Program-made: the position numbers and the translations under genes
The notes under the pieces: model-generated
Seen by the model: the letters and a program-made list of their open reading frames with translations, nothing else
Database searches by the model: none
What the model was told of the DNA's origin: nothing
Assembly: GCA_016868105.1 (NCBI GenBank)
Contig: VGIA01000010.1
Coordinates: forward strand, 1-39,749
Length of the DNA: 39,749 bases
Source of the DNA: Betaproteobacteria bacterium
Lineage (GTDB): Bacteria > Pseudomonadota > Gammaproteobacteria > Burkholderiales > SG8-39
Reading direction: 5' to 3'
Shown: positions 16,351-24,929 of the stretch, piece by piece
Position numbering within the stretch: the stretch's first letter is position 1
Layout of the letters: each line of letters starts with the position of its first letter

Positions 16351-17712
16351 TCATGGCGCCAGCAGCTTGCGCACGTCGGTGATGCATCCGGTGACCGCGG
16401 CCGCCGCGGCCATCGCAGGGCTCATGAGGTGGGTGCGCGCGCCTTTGCCCTGGCGGCCCTCGAAATTGCGGTTCGAGGTCGAGGCGCAGCGCTTGCCGGC
16501 ATCCACCAGGTCGCCGTTCATGCCCACGCACATGGAGCAACCCGGCTCGAGCCATTCCAGGCCCGCCTCGCGGAACACCTTGTCGAGGCCCTCGGCTTCG
16601 GCGGCCTTCTTCACCAGGCCGGAACCGGGCACCACCATCGAGGGGATGACCGCCTTCCTGCCCTTCACCACGGCGGCCACGACGCGCAGGTCCTCCAGGC
16701 GGCTGTTGGTGCAGGATCCGATGAACACGCGGTCCATGGCGAGGCCCTCCAGGCGCTGCCCGGGCTCCAGGCCCATGTACTTGAGCGCATCGGGCTTGCC
16801 CTCCGGGACGAGGGCGCTGACCGCAAGCGCGTCCTCGGGGCTGGTGCCCCAGGTGACCATCGGGGCGATCGCGCCGGCCTCCAGATCCACCTCGCGGTCG
16901 AAGCGCGCGTCAGCGTCCGTAGGCAGTTCGCGCCAGCGCGAGAGGGCACGGTCCCAGTCGGCGCCAGCGGGCGCGAAGGGCCTGCCCGCGAGATAGGCGT
17001 AGGTGGTGTCGTCGGGGGCGATCATGCCGCAGCGCGCGCCGGCCTCGATGGACATGTTGCAGATGGTGAGGCGCGCTTCCATCGACAGCGCGCGGATGGC
17101 GCTGCCGGCGTACTCCAGCGCGTGGCCTGCGCCGCCCGCGGCGCCGATCCTGGCGATGATGGCCAGGATGAGGTCCTTGGAAGCGATGCCGGGGGCCAGT
17201 GTCCCGCTGACGTTGATCCGCAGCGTCTTGGCGCGTCGCGCCCAGAGCGTCTGGGTGGCCAGCACCTGGGCGACTTCCGAGGCACCGATGCCGAAGGCGA
17301 TGGCGCCGAAGGCGCCGTGGGTGGAGGTGTGCGAATCGCCGCAAACCAGCGTCACGCCGGGCTGGGTGAAGCCCTGCTCGGGGCCGACCACGTGCACGAT
17401 GCCCTGGCGCGCGTCGTCCATGCTGAAGTGACGGATGCCGCCGGCGCTGGCGTTGGCGAGCAGCGATTCCATCTTGCCGCGCACCTGCGGATCGGGGATA
17501 TTGAGCCGATCCCGCGTCGGCACGTAATGGTCCGGAGTGGCCAGGCACAGGTCTGGCCGGCGCAGCTTGCGCCCGGCATGGCTGAGGGCCTCGAAGGCAT
17601 GGAAGCTGCCGTCGTGGATCAGGTGCCGGTCGACGTAAAGCAGGCTGCGGCCGCCGGGGCCGCAGGCCACCTCGTGCGCGGCCCAGATCTTCTCGTACAG
17701 CGTGCGGCCCAT
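16351..17712 (-). CDS. leuC: LeuC-like large subunit, [4Fe-4S] hydro-lyase
   Basis: Aconitase-superfamily large subunit of 453 residues. The cluster cysteines are Cys334 ([11 protein letters not shown]), Cys392 and Cys395 (GCSMCVGMN). Other hallmarks are [21 protein letters not shown] and FGIGASEV. The N-terminal loop reads TPDHYVPT where the biosynthetic enzymes usually have DHN(V/I)(P/S)T, and the protein is slightly short, both consistent with a diverged substrate. It lies 9 bases after the isocitrate-lyase-family gene and 13 before the LeuD-like gene. Expected chemistry is reversible hydration of a cis-alkene diacid such as citraconate, dimethylmaleate or isopropylmaleate. Confidence 0.92.
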   Translation of the reverse strand: MGRTLYEKIWAAHEVACGPGGRSLLYVDRHLIHDGSFHAFEALSHAGRKLRRPDLCLATPDHYVPTRDRLNIPDPQVRGKMESLLANASAGGIRHFSMDDARQGIVHVVGPEQGFTQPGVTLVCGDSHTSTHGAFGAIAFGIGASEVAQVLATQTLWARRAKTLRINVSGTLAPGIASKDLILAIIARIGAAGGAGHALEYAGSAIRALSMEARLTICNMSIEAGARCGMIAPDDTTYAYLAGRPFAPAGADWDRALSRWRELPTDADARFDREVDLEAGAIAPMVTWGTSPEDALAVSALVPEGKPDALKYMGLEPGQRLEGLAMDRVFIGSCTNSRLEDLRVVAAVVKGRKAVIPSMVVPGSGLVKKAAEAEGLDKVFREAGLEWLEPGCSMCVGMNGDLVDAGKRCASTSNRNFEGRQGKGARTHLMSPAMAAAAAVTGCITDVRKLLAP

Positions 17713-17721
17713 GCGCGGCGG

Positions 17722-18660
17722 TTATCTGCGCACCGGCATGTGCCCGATCGAGTCGGCGTACTTCTGCATCGCTTCCTCGCCCAGGTATTCCTGCTCCAGG
17801 GCGCGGAGGCGGTCGAAGCCGGCGAAGGTGTGCAGGTCGCCCAGCGGGTGCTTGCTGAATTCGGCGATGAACCGCGCCTCGGCCATCGGCCCTTCGTCGC
17901 GCAGCTTCACCGCAAGGTCGTGCATCGCGGCGAGCGACACGCGCAGGAGCGCGCCGGCGGAAATGGTGATCGCGATCCTCAGCGCTTTCATCTCCTGCAG
18001 CGAAAAGCGCGGCGAGACGCCGGTCATGTTGTAGAACACCGGTCCCTTCACCTCGGCGCAGACGCGCTTCACCTCCTCCACCGAGGCCGGGCCCTCGACG
18101 AAGGCGAGGTCGGCGCCGGCCTCAAGCAGCGCATTCGCGCGCCGGATCGCCTCCTCCAGCGTGCCGCCGGAGGCGCCGCGCGCGTCAGTGCGGGCGATGA
18201 GCACGAAGTCCGGGTCCAGTTCCCTGCGGGTGTCGTCCGCGGCGCGCATCTTGCCCACCGCCTCCTCCAGCGGCACCACCAGCCGCCCGGCGACGTGGCC
18301 GCAACGCTTGGGGCTGACCTGGTCCTCGAGGTGGATGCCGGCGAGGCCGGCGCCGATGAACTCGCGCACCGTGCGGATGACGTTGAGGGCATTGCCGTAG
18401 CCGTTGTCGGCGTCCGCGATCACCGGCAGCTTCACGGCCTGGGCAATGTAGCGCGCGTTGGTGATGACCTCGCTCATGGTCACCAGGCCGGCGTCAGGCA
18501 GCCCGGTGAGGGACAGCGAGGTGCCGTAACCGCTCATGTAGATGGCGGGGAAGCCGGCGTTCTCGAGCACGCGGGCGCTCATGGCGTTGAAGCAGCCGGG
18601 AACGAACAGGGTCGGCCCGGCCCTGAGCAGCTCGCGCAGGCGGGTGGATTGGCGTTGCAT
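17722..18660 (-). CDS. Isocitrate lyase/PEP mutase superfamily lyase (methylisocitrate or dimethylmalate lyase-like)
   Basis: A 312-residue TIM-barrel protein of the isocitrate lyase/PEP mutase superfamily. The catalytic lyase motif KRCGH is present with Cys120; decarboxylases and mutases of the superfamily lack this cysteine. Metal-binding residues are in IADADNGYG (Asp83, Asp85) and GIHLEDQ (Glu112), followed by VLIARTDAR. It should cleave a C-C bond in a substituted malate, giving pyruvate or glyoxylate plus a short acid. The C-terminal half (YNMTGVSPRFSLQEMKAL) is unlike PrpB, so methylisocitrate is not assured. The start codon shares its A with the TctC stop (TGATG at 18660). Its position directly upstream of LeuCD-like genes suggests hydratase and lyase act in sequence. 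Confidence 0.9.
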   Translation of the reverse strand: MQRQSTRLRELLRAGPTLFVPGCFNAMSARVLENAGFPAIYMSGYGTSLSLTGLPDAGLVTMSEVITNARYIAQAVKLPVIADADNGYGNALNVIRTVREFIGAGLAGIHLEDQVSPKRCGHVAGRLVVPLEEAVGKMRAADDTRRELDPDFVLIARTDARGASGGTLEEAIRRANALLEAGADLAFVEGPASVEEVKRVCAEVKGPVFYNMTGVSPRFSLQEMKALRIAITISAGALLRVSLAAMHDLAVKLRDEGPMAEARFIAEFSKHPLGDLHTFAGFDRLRALEQEYLGEEAMQKYADSIGHMPVRR

Positions 18661-19610
18661 CAATCCACCTTCGCGCCGGAGTCTTTCACGACCTTGCTCC
18701 AGAGCTGGAGCTCGCGCTCCAGCAGCGCGCGGAACTCCGCCGGGGTGTTGGCCACGAGCTCGGCGCCCTGCTGCGTCAGGCGGGTCCTGACCGAGGCGGT
18801 GTTCAATGCCTTGACCGCGGCCGCGTGCAGCACGGCAATCACCTCCTTCGGGGTCCCGGCGGGTGCGACCAGGCCGTACCAGGTGTCCGAGGCGTAGCCC
18901 GCAACGCCCGCCTCGGCGAGGGTCGGGATCTCCGGGGCCACGGGGGAGCGCCGGCTGCTGGTGAGGCCGAAGGCTTTCAGCTTGCCGGCCTTGATCAGCG
19001 GCAGGGTCGGCAGCAGGCCATCGACGGACAGCTGGACCTCGCCCGCCACCAGGTCCTGGCGCGACTGCGTGCTGCCGCGGTAGGGGATGTGGACGATGAA
19101 GATGCCGGTCATGGACTTGAACATCTCCATGTTCAGATGCGTCGCCGAGCCGGTGCCAGCCGAGCCGTAGTTCAGCCTGCCGGGATTGTTCTTCGCGTAC
19201 GCCACCAGTTCCCTGACCGTGGCGGCCGGCACCGAAGGGTGCCCCACGATCAGCTGGTGGGTGTTGGCGATCACCGTGATCGGCTCGAAATCCTTGATCG
19301 GGTCGTAGCCGACCTTGGGGCGCAGCGCGGGATGGATCACGTGCGAGGGGCTGGCCGAGAGCAGGGTATAGCCGTCGGGCGCGGCCTTGGCGACCGATTC
19401 GGTGCCGATGATGCCGCCGGAGCCCGGCCGGTTCTCGACCAGGAAGGTCTGGCCCAGGATCTTCGCCATCTCCTCGCTCACCACGCGCGCCAGCGTGTCG
19501 CCGGTCCCGGCCGCGGCCAGCGGTACGATCACGCGCACCGGCTTGGCCGGGTAGGCCTGCGCCACGGCCAGCAGCGGCGCGCTCAGGAGCAGGGCGGCGA
19601 TCAGTCTCAT
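18660..19610 (-). CDS. Tripartite tricarboxylate transporter receptor (Bug/TctC family)
   Basis: Periplasmic solute-binding protein of 316 residues. The signal peptide (MRLIAALLLSAPLLAVAQA, cleavage after residue 19) is followed by the family opening YPAKPVRVIVPLAAAGTGD, then VENRPGSGGIIGT, ADGYT-like APDGYTLL and AGKLKAFGLTSS. Bug proteins bind carboxylates and small organic acids. No TctA or TctB membrane subunit lies in the window, which is common for these orphan receptors in betaproteobacteria. ATGA overlap with the SDR upstream and TGATG with the lyase downstream place it firmly in the operon, so its ligand is probably the pathway substrate. Confidence 0.94.
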   Translation of the reverse strand: MRLIAALLLSAPLLAVAQAYPAKPVRVIVPLAAAGTGDTLARVVSEEMAKILGQTFLVENRPGSGGIIGTESVAKAAPDGYTLLSASPSHVIHPALRPKVGYDPIKDFEPITVIANTHQLIVGHPSVPAATVRELVAYAKNNPGRLNYGSAGTGSATHLNMEMFKSMTGIFIVHIPYRGSTQSRQDLVAGEVQLSVDGLLPTLPLIKAGKLKAFGLTSSRRSPVAPEIPTLAEAGVAGYASDTWYGLVAPAGTPKEVIAVLHAAAVKALNTASVRTRLTQQGAELVANTPAEFRALLERELQLWSKVVKDSGAKVD

Positions 19611-20512
19611 ACCGGATCCCAGGAGAATACGTCCTGCGAACGGTCCAGCGCATAGAACTGCGCGCGCAGGGCGGGGATGACCTGCTCGCCGATGCTCTCC
19701 GGGGTCCAGCCTTCCGAGCGATGCACCGAGCGCAGCGGCCGGCTCTGGCCCATGAGGAAGATCTCGTTGGCCCGCACCGCGAAGATCTGCCCAGTGACCT
19801 CCTGCGAGGCGTCGCTGGCCAGGTACACCGCGAGCGGGGCGATTTTGGCGGTCTGCATGCTCTTGAGCTTCTCCACCCGCGCCTTCTGGTCCGGCGTCTC
19901 CGCCGGAATGGTGCCGATCATGCGGCTCCAGGCAAAGGGCGAGATGCAGTTGGAGGTGACCTTGAACTTCGCCATGTCCAGCGCCATGGACTTGGACAGC
20001 GCCGCGATGCCCAGCTTGGCCGCGGCATAGTTGGCCTGGCCGAAGTTGCCGATCAGGCCGGAGGTGGAGGTCATGTTGATGTAGCGGCCCGAGTTCTGGC
20101 TCTTGAAGTAGGGCGCCGCGGCGCGCGAGACGAAGAAGGTGCCGTTCAGGTGCACGTCGATCACGGCCTTCCATTCCTCGACCGACATGTTGAAGAAGAA
20201 GCGGTCGCGCAGGATGCCGGCGTTGTTCACCACCACGTCGAGGCGGCCGAAGGCGTCGATCGCGGTCTTGACGATGCGGTTGGCGGACTCCCAGTCGGCG
20301 ACGCTGTCGGTGCTGGCCACGGCGCTGCCGCCGGCGGCCTCGATCTGGTCCACCACCTTCTGCGCCGGGCCGGCGTCCTGGCCTTCCCCGGACACCGAGG
20401 CGCCGATGTCGTTGACCACCACCTTGGCGCCGCGCGCGGCCATGGCGAGCGCGAAATCGCGGCCGATGCCGTTGCCGGCGCCGGTGACGATGACAACCTT
20501 GTCTTTCAGCAT
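19607..20512 (-). CDS. Short-chain dehydrogenase/reductase, 17beta-HSD4/MFE-2-like
   Basis: A 301-residue SDR. The cofactor motif TGAGNGIG is at residues 10-17, and Asp35 at the end of the second strand (VVVNDIG) predicts NAD+ use. NNAG is at 96-99. The catalytic set is Asn123, a Ser in STSG (149-151), Tyr162 and Lys166 (NYAAAKLG). The sequence resembles the 3-hydroxyacyl-CoA dehydrogenase domain of peroxisomal multifunctional enzyme type 2, with a C-terminal extension of about 60 residues (QSRPLRSVHRSEGWTPESIG) as in that group. A 3-hydroxyacyl-CoA or related alcohol substrate is likely. It lies 7 bases after the class II aldolase gene, and its stop overlaps the TctC start. Confidence 0.92.
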   Translation of the reverse strand: MLKDKVVIVTGAGNGIGRDFALAMAARGAKVVVNDIGASVSGEGQDAGPAQKVVDQIEAAGGSAVASTDSVADWESANRIVKTAIDAFGRLDVVVNNAGILRDRFFFNMSVEEWKAVIDVHLNGTFFVSRAAAPYFKSQNSGRYINMTSTSGLIGNFGQANYAAAKLGIAALSKSMALDMAKFKVTSNCISPFAWSRMIGTIPAETPDQKARVEKLKSMQTAKIAPLAVYLASDASQEVTGQIFAVRANEIFLMGQSRPLRSVHRSEGWTPESIGEQVIPALRAQFYALDRSQDVFSWDPV

Positions 20513-20519
20513 CGAGGAC

Positions 20520-21299
20520 CTACTCCCTGAAGGATGGATCGCGGCGCTCGAGCATGCGCAGCATCGCCGGCCACTCCAGCTCGGTGATGCTGCGGCGCTG
20601 GCCAGGCTTGTAGCGCTCGTGGGTGAGCGCCACGGTCTTCGCCTCCGGGTGGTTGAGCTCGGTGTTGGCCGCCAGCGCCATCATCTGCGCCTGGCAGGCC
20701 CTCTCCAGCCAGTGCATGGTGACGAAGGCCTCGCAGGTCGTGGCCCCCGCGGCGAGCAGGCCGTGGTTGCGCAGGATCAGCGCAGCGCCGGCGCCCAGGT
20801 CCCGCACCAGGCGCTGTTGCTCGTCCAGGTCCACCGCCGGGCCCTCGTAGTCGTGGTAGCCGATCTGGCCGAAGAACATGGCGTTCTGGGTGAGCGGCAG
20901 CAGGCCGCACTTGAGCGCGGACACCGCCATGCCGGCCGGCGAATGGGTGTGGATGACGCAGCCGACGTCAGGCCGGGCGCGGTGGATGGCGCTGTGGATG
21001 ACGAAGCCGGCGCGGTTGATGCCGTAGCCGGTGCCGGAATCCAGCACGATGTTGCCCTCGAAGTCGATCTTCATCAGGCTCGAGGCGGTGACCTCCTCGT
21101 AGGCGTAGCCGTAGGAATTGATGAGGAAGTGGCCTTCCTCGCCCGGGACGCGCGCCGAGACGTGGTTGTAGACGAGGTCGTTCATGCCGAACAGGGCGAT
21201 CAACCGGTAGGTGGCGGCGCAATCCACCCGCGCCTGCCACTCCGTGGCGCTCACCTTGCCGCGCAGGGATGCGATACGAACCTGGGAAAGGTCGCTCAT
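20520..21299 (-). CDS. Class II aldolase/adducin family protein
   Basis: First gene of the minus-strand operon; 259 residues. The metal-binding histidines lie in IHTHSPAG (His117, His119) and LRNHGLL, the arrangement of fuculose-phosphate aldolase relatives. Other family segments are [16 protein letters not shown] and [20 protein letters not shown] strong Shine-Dalgarno sequence GGAGGAG (21306-21312, minus strand) lies 6 bases from the ATG, fixing the start. Many bacterial members of this adducin-like branch have no known substrate; aldol cleavage or decarboxylation of a hydroxy-oxo acid is possible. The 122 bases upstream separate it from the divergent etfB. Confidence 0.9.
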   Translation of the reverse strand: MSDLSQVRIASLRGKVSATEWQARVDCAATYRLIALFGMNDLVYNHVSARVPGEEGHFLINSYGYAYEEVTASSLMKIDFEGNIVLDSGTGYGINRAGFVIHSAIHRARPDVGCVIHTHSPAGMAVSALKCGLLPLTQNAMFFGQIGYHDYEGPAVDLDEQQRLVRDLGAGAALILRNHGLLAAGATTCEAFVTMHWLERACQAQMMALAANTELNHPEAKTVALTHERYKPGQRRSITELEWPAMLRMLERRDPSFRE

Positions 21300-21360
21300 G
21301 TGAAACTCCTCCGTGCCCGGATTGTCTCACTGTGCGCACGCTTCGGGCAGGGTGTGTTTC

Positions 21361-21376
21361 AAACGAAAGCCCGTTT
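21361..21376. promoter_or_regulatory. Candidate operator dyad in the etfB/operon divergent region
   Basis: Inverted repeat AAACG-N6-CGTTT, 11 bases upstream of the etfB -10 box and about where its -35 would lie. It is reminiscent of TetR-type fatty-acid regulators such as PsrA, whose sites pair AAAC with GTTT, but the spacing differs. A repressor here could affect both etfBA and the divergent catabolic operon. Confidence 0.3.
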
Positions 21377-21387
21377 ACCCGCAAGGC

Positions 21388-21393
21388 TATAAT
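21388..21393 (+). promoter_or_regulatory. -10 box of the etfBA promoter
   Basis: Perfect TATAAT, 28 bases before the etfB ATG, giving a predicted leader of about 20 bases. No strong -35 hexamer is seen at 16-18 bases (GAAAGC region). No clear Shine-Dalgarno site precedes etfB. Confidence 0.6.
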
Positions 21394-21421
21394 TCGGCCC
21401 TCTTTCCCCTCCATCCGGCCC

Positions 21422-22171
21422 ATGAAAATCCTGGTCAGCGTCAAGCGCGTGGTCGACTACAACGTCAAGGTGCGCGTCAGGGCCGACGGCAGCGGGGTCG
21501 AGACCGCCAACGTCAAGATGTCCATGAACCCGTTCGACGAGATCGCGGTCGAGGAAGCGGTGCGGCTGAGGGAGGCCGGCGTCGCCACCGAGATCGTGGT
21601 GGTGTCCTGCGGCGTGCAGGCCTGCCAGGAGACACTGCGCACCGCGCTCGCCATCGGCGCCGACCGCGCCATTTTGGTGGAAACCGACGCCGAACTGCAG
21701 CCGCTGGCGGTGGCCAAGCTGCTCAAGGCGGTGTGCGCGAAGGAGAATCCCCAACTCGCGATCCTGGGCAAGCAGGCGATCGACGACGATTCCAACCAGA
21801 CCGGCCAGATGCTGGCCGCGCTGCTGGGCTGGCCGCAGGCGACCTTCGCCTCCAAGGTGGTGGTGGCCGGCGGCAAGGCGCAGGTGACCCGCGAGGTGGA
21901 CGGCGGCCTGGAGACCCTGTCGCTCAGGCTGCCGGCGGTGGTGACCACCGATCTGCGCCTGAACGAGCCGCGCTACGTGACCTTGCCCAACATCATGAAG
22001 GCGAAGAAAAAGCCGCTGGAGGTGCTCAGGCCCGATGGGCTCGGCGTGGACGTGGCGCCGCGCCTGAAGACCCTGAAGGTGCTCGAGCCGGCCAAGCGCA
22101 AGGCCGGCGTGAAGGTACCCGACGCTTGTGCCCTGGTGGACAAGCTGCGCAACGAAGCGAAGGTGATCTAG
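21422..22171 (+). CDS. etfB: Electron transfer flavoprotein beta subunit
   Basis: Beta subunit of 249 residues that binds AMP and, with EtfA, accepts electrons from acyl-CoA dehydrogenases. The N-terminus [19 protein letters not shown], the [14 protein letters not shown] segment, [12 protein letters not shown], and [18 protein letters not shown] (dehydrogenase-recognition/AMP-binding region) are all characteristic. [13 protein letters not shown] near the C-terminus contains the recognition-loop continuation. The length is exactly typical. etfA follows with no gap (TAG then ATG). Candidate promoter elements stand upstream at 21388-21393. Confidence 0.97.
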   Translation: MKILVSVKRVVDYNVKVRVRADGSGVETANVKMSMNPFDEIAVEEAVRLREAGVATEIVVVSCGVQACQETLRTALAIGADRAILVETDAELQPLAVAKLLKAVCAKENPQLAILGKQAIDDDSNQTGQMLAALLGWPQATFASKVVVAGGKAQVTREVDGGLETLSLRLPAVVTTDLRLNEPRYVTLPNIMKAKKKPLEVLRPDGLGVDVAPRLKTLKVLEPAKRKAGVKVPDACALVDKLRNEAKVI

Positions 22172-23110
22172 ATGGCCAACCTGGTCCTGGCGGAACACGA
22201 CGGCAAGGCCGTCCGCAAGTCCACCCTGAACACCGTCGCCGCGGCGCAGAAGATCGGCGGCGACATCCATGTGCTGGTCGCCGGTCACAGCTGCGGCCAA
22301 GCGGCCAAGGCGGCGGCACAGATCCCCGGCGTGGCCAAGGTCCTGCACGCGGACGGGCCGGCGCTGGCCGACGAGCTCGCGGAGAACGTGGCGGCGCTTG
22401 TGGTGTCGCTCGCTAGGGGCTACAGCCACGTGCTGGCGCCGGCCACCGCCAACGGCAAGAACGTGCTGCCGCGAGCCGCGGCGCTGCTCGAGGTGCAGCA
22501 GATCTCGGACATCATCGCCGTGGAGAGCGCCGATACCTTCGTGCGCCCGATCTACGCCGGCAACGCGCTTGCCACGGTGCAGTCCTCGGACGCCGTCAAG
22601 CTCATCACGGTGCGCACCACGGGGTTCGACGCAGTGGCGGCCACCGGCGGCTCGGCGGCGGTGGAGAGCGTCGCGGCGCCGGCCGACAGCGGGATGTCGG
22701 GCCTCGTCGGCCGCGAAGTGGCCAAGTCCGAGCGCCCCGAGCTCACCTCGGCGCGCGTCGTGGTCTCGGGCGGCCGCGGCATGGGCTCGGGCGAGAACTT
22801 CAAGCTGCTGGAGCCGCTGGCCGACAAGCTCAATGCCGCGATGGGCGCCTCGCGCGCCGCGGTGGACGCCGGTTTCGTGCCCAACGACTGGCAGGTGGGG
22901 CAGACCGGTAAGATCGTCGCCCCGGAGCTCTACATCGCGGTCGGCATTTCCGGCGCCATCCAGCACCTGGCCGGGATGAAGGACAGCCGCGTCATCGTCG
23001 CCATCAACAAGGACGAGGAAGCGCCCATTTTCTCGGTGGCCGACTACGGCATCGTGGGCGACCTCTTCCAGGTGGTGCCTCAGCTGGTGGATGAGCTGAA
23101 GAAGGGCTAG
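22172..23110 (+). CDS. etfA: Electron transfer flavoprotein alpha subunit
   Basis: Alpha subunit of 312 residues, carrying the redox-active FAD of the heterodimer. The N-terminal domain starts [20 protein letters not shown]. The C-terminal FAD-binding domain is clear: [49 protein letters not shown] and [21 protein letters not shown]. It begins directly after etfB and is followed 13 bases later by an acyl-CoA dehydrogenase gene, a common betaproteobacterial trio. EtfAB should serve the three acyl-CoA-dehydrogenase-type proteins in this window and deliver electrons to ETF-QO encoded at 25256-26890. Confidence 0.97.
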   Translation: MANLVLAEHDGKAVRKSTLNTVAAAQKIGGDIHVLVAGHSCGQAAKAAAQIPGVAKVLHADGPALADELAENVAALVVSLARGYSHVLAPATANGKNVLPRAAALLEVQQISDIIAVESADTFVRPIYAGNALATVQSSDAVKLITVRTTGFDAVAATGGSAAVESVAAPADSGMSGLVGREVAKSERPELTSARVVVSGGRGMGSGENFKLLEPLADKLNAAMGASRAAVDAGFVPNDWQVGQTGKIVAPELYIAVGISGAIQHLAGMKDSRVIVAINKDEEAPIFSVADYGIVGDLFQVVPQLVDELKKG

Positions 23111-23123
23111 CAAGAAGAACAAC

Positions 23124-24923
23124 ATGAGCACCTACGTCGCGCCGCTGAAGGACATGAAGTTCGTGCTGAACGAGCTGGCCGGACTCGCGCAAGTGGCCAG
23201 GCTGCCCGGCTACGCGGATGTCACCCCGGATACGGTGGAGGCGATCCTCGAGGAAGCGGGCAAGTTCGCCAGTGGCGTGCTGGATCCCCTGAACCACAGC
23301 GGGGACCGGGAAGGCGCGCACTGGACGCAGGCCGGGGTGAAGACCCCTAAGGGCTTTCGCGAAGCCTACCGGCAGTACATCGAAGGCGGCTGGCCGGCGC
23401 TGCCGTTCCAGCCCGAGTGGGGCGGGCAGGGCCTGCCCAAGCTGGTGGCCACCGCGGTCGAGGAGACGCTCACCTCGTCCAACATGTCGTTTTCGCTGTG
23501 CCCGCTGCTCACCCAGGGCGCGATCCACGCCCTGGAGCTGTGCGGCTCGGAGGCCCTGAAGAAGACTTTCATGGGCAAGATGATCGCCGGGGCCTGGACC
23601 GGCACCATGAACCTGACCGAGCCGCAGGCGGGCTCGGACCTGGCGCTGGTGCGCTCGCGAGCCGTTCGCGCATCTACCGAGCACGGCGATCACTACCTCA
23701 TCTCCGGGCAGAAGATCTTCATCACCTACGGCGACCATGATCTCACCGACAACATCGTGCACCTGGTGCTGGCGCGTACGCCGGATGCCCCCGAGGGCGT
23801 GAAGGGAATTTCCCTGTTCGTGGTGCCCAAGTTCCTGGTGAAACCCGACGGCTCGCTCGGCGAGCGCAACCGCGCGACCTGCGCCTCCATCGAGCACAAG
23901 CTGGGCATCCATGCCAGCCCGACCGCGGTGATGGTGTTCGACAACGCCGTGGGCTACCTGGTGGGCGAGGAGAACAAGGGCCTGTCCTACATGTTCGTGA
24001 TGATGAACGCGGCCCGCTTCAGCGTCGGCCTGGAAGGCGTGGCCATCGCCGAGCGCGCCTTCCAGCGCGCGCTCGGCTACGCGCGCGAGCGCGTGCAGGG
24101 CAAGGAACTGACCGGCGGCAGGACCGTGCCCATCATCCAGCACCCGGACGTGCGCCGGATGCTCATGCTCATGAAGTCGCAGACCGAGGCGGCCCGGGCG
24201 CTCGCCTACGTCGTCGCCGGCGCCATGGACGCCGCCGCGCGGCACCCGGACAAGGACAGCCGCGCCCGCAACCAGGCCTTCGTCGACCTGATGATCCCGG
24301 TGGTCAAGGGCTGGAGCACGGAGAGCGGCATCGAGGTCGCATCCCTAGGCGTCCAGATCCACGGCGGCATGGGCTTCGTCGAGGAGACCGGCGCCGCGCA
24401 GCACCTGCGCGATGCGCGCATCACCACCATCTACGAAGGCACCACCGGCATCCAGGCCAACGACCTGGTGGGAAGAAAAATCGCGCGCGAGGGCGGGGCG
24501 ACGGTGAAGGGCTGGCTGGGAATGCTGCAGCAGTTCGATGGCGAACTGGCGAACTCGGGCAATGCGGACCTCCAGGGGCTGCGCGCGGCCCTTGCCGCCG
24601 GCGCCAAGGGCGTTGCGCAGTGCGTCGAGTACCTGCTTGCGACTGCGGGCAAGGATCCCAACGCGGCATTCTCGGGCGCGGTGCCGTTTCTCAAGCTCAT
24701 GGGCATTACCGCCGGCGGCTGGCAGATGGCGAGGGCGGCGCTGGTTGCCCAGAGAAAGCTGGCAGCCGGAGACGGCGAGTCGAAGTTCTACGTCGCCAAG
24801 ATCGCCACCGCGTGCTTCTATGCCGACCACGTGCTGTCGCAGGCACCGGGTCTCGCCGCCACCGTCACCGGCGGCGCCGCCGCGGTGATGGCGCTGGAGG
24901 AGGAGCAGTTCCTGGCGGCCTGA
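23124..24923 (+). CDS. Acyl-CoA dehydrogenase, DmdC/FadE5 type
   Basis: Large acyl-CoA dehydrogenase of 599 residues with the extra N- and C-terminal helical domains of the FadE5/DmdC group. Visible features are MSTYVAPLKDMKFVLNEL, the FAD-contact motif MNLTEPQAGSDLALV, LISGQKIFITYGDHD, SHKLGIH-like EHKLGIHASPT, QIHGGMGFVEETG, and the catalytic base Glu438 in TTIYEGTTGIQANDL. DmdC oxidises 3-methylmercaptopropionyl-CoA; many homologues act on ordinary medium- or long-chain acyl-CoAs. It follows etfA by 13 bases, so dehydrogenase and electron acceptor are made together. It ends 6 bases from the convergent DUF962 gene. Confidence 0.93.
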   Translation: MSTYVAPLKDMKFVLNELAGLAQVARLPGYADVTPDTVEAILEEAGKFASGVLDPLNHSGDREGAHWTQAGVKTPKGFREAYRQYIEGGWPALPFQPEWGGQGLPKLVATAVEETLTSSNMSFSLCPLLTQGAIHALELCGSEALKKTFMGKMIAGAWTGTMNLTEPQAGSDLALVRSRAVRASTEHGDHYLISGQKIFITYGDHDLTDNIVHLVLARTPDAPEGVKGISLFVVPKFLVKPDGSLGERNRATCASIEHKLGIHASPTAVMVFDNAVGYLVGEENKGLSYMFVMMNAARFSVGLEGVAIAERAFQRALGYARERVQGKELTGGRTVPIIQHPDVRRMLMLMKSQTEAARALAYVVAGAMDAAARHPDKDSRARNQAFVDLMIPVVKGWSTESGIEVASLGVQIHGGMGFVEETGAAQHLRDARITTIYEGTTGIQANDLVGRKIAREGGATVKGWLGMLQQFDGELANSGNADLQGLRAALAAGAKGVAQCVEYLLATAGKDPNAAFSGAVPFLKLMGITAGGWQMARAALVAQRKLAAGDGESKFYVAKIATACFYADHVLSQAPGLAATVTGGAAAVMALEEEQFLAA

Positions 24924-24929
24924 GCGGCG

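Noticed and set aside
15741-17712. Ordinary leucine biosynthesis operon
   Set aside because: leuA and leuB are absent, the neighbours are catabolic and the LeuC loop is diverged. The family names are kept but not the pathway.
16264-18897. Very long open frame on the plus strand opposite leuC, the lyase and part of tctC
   Set aside because: It is antisense to three conserved genes, has His/Arg/Gly-heavy composition typical of GC-rich shadow frames and matches no family. The same applies to the long minus-strand frame at 27933-30869 opposite aacS and pyrG.
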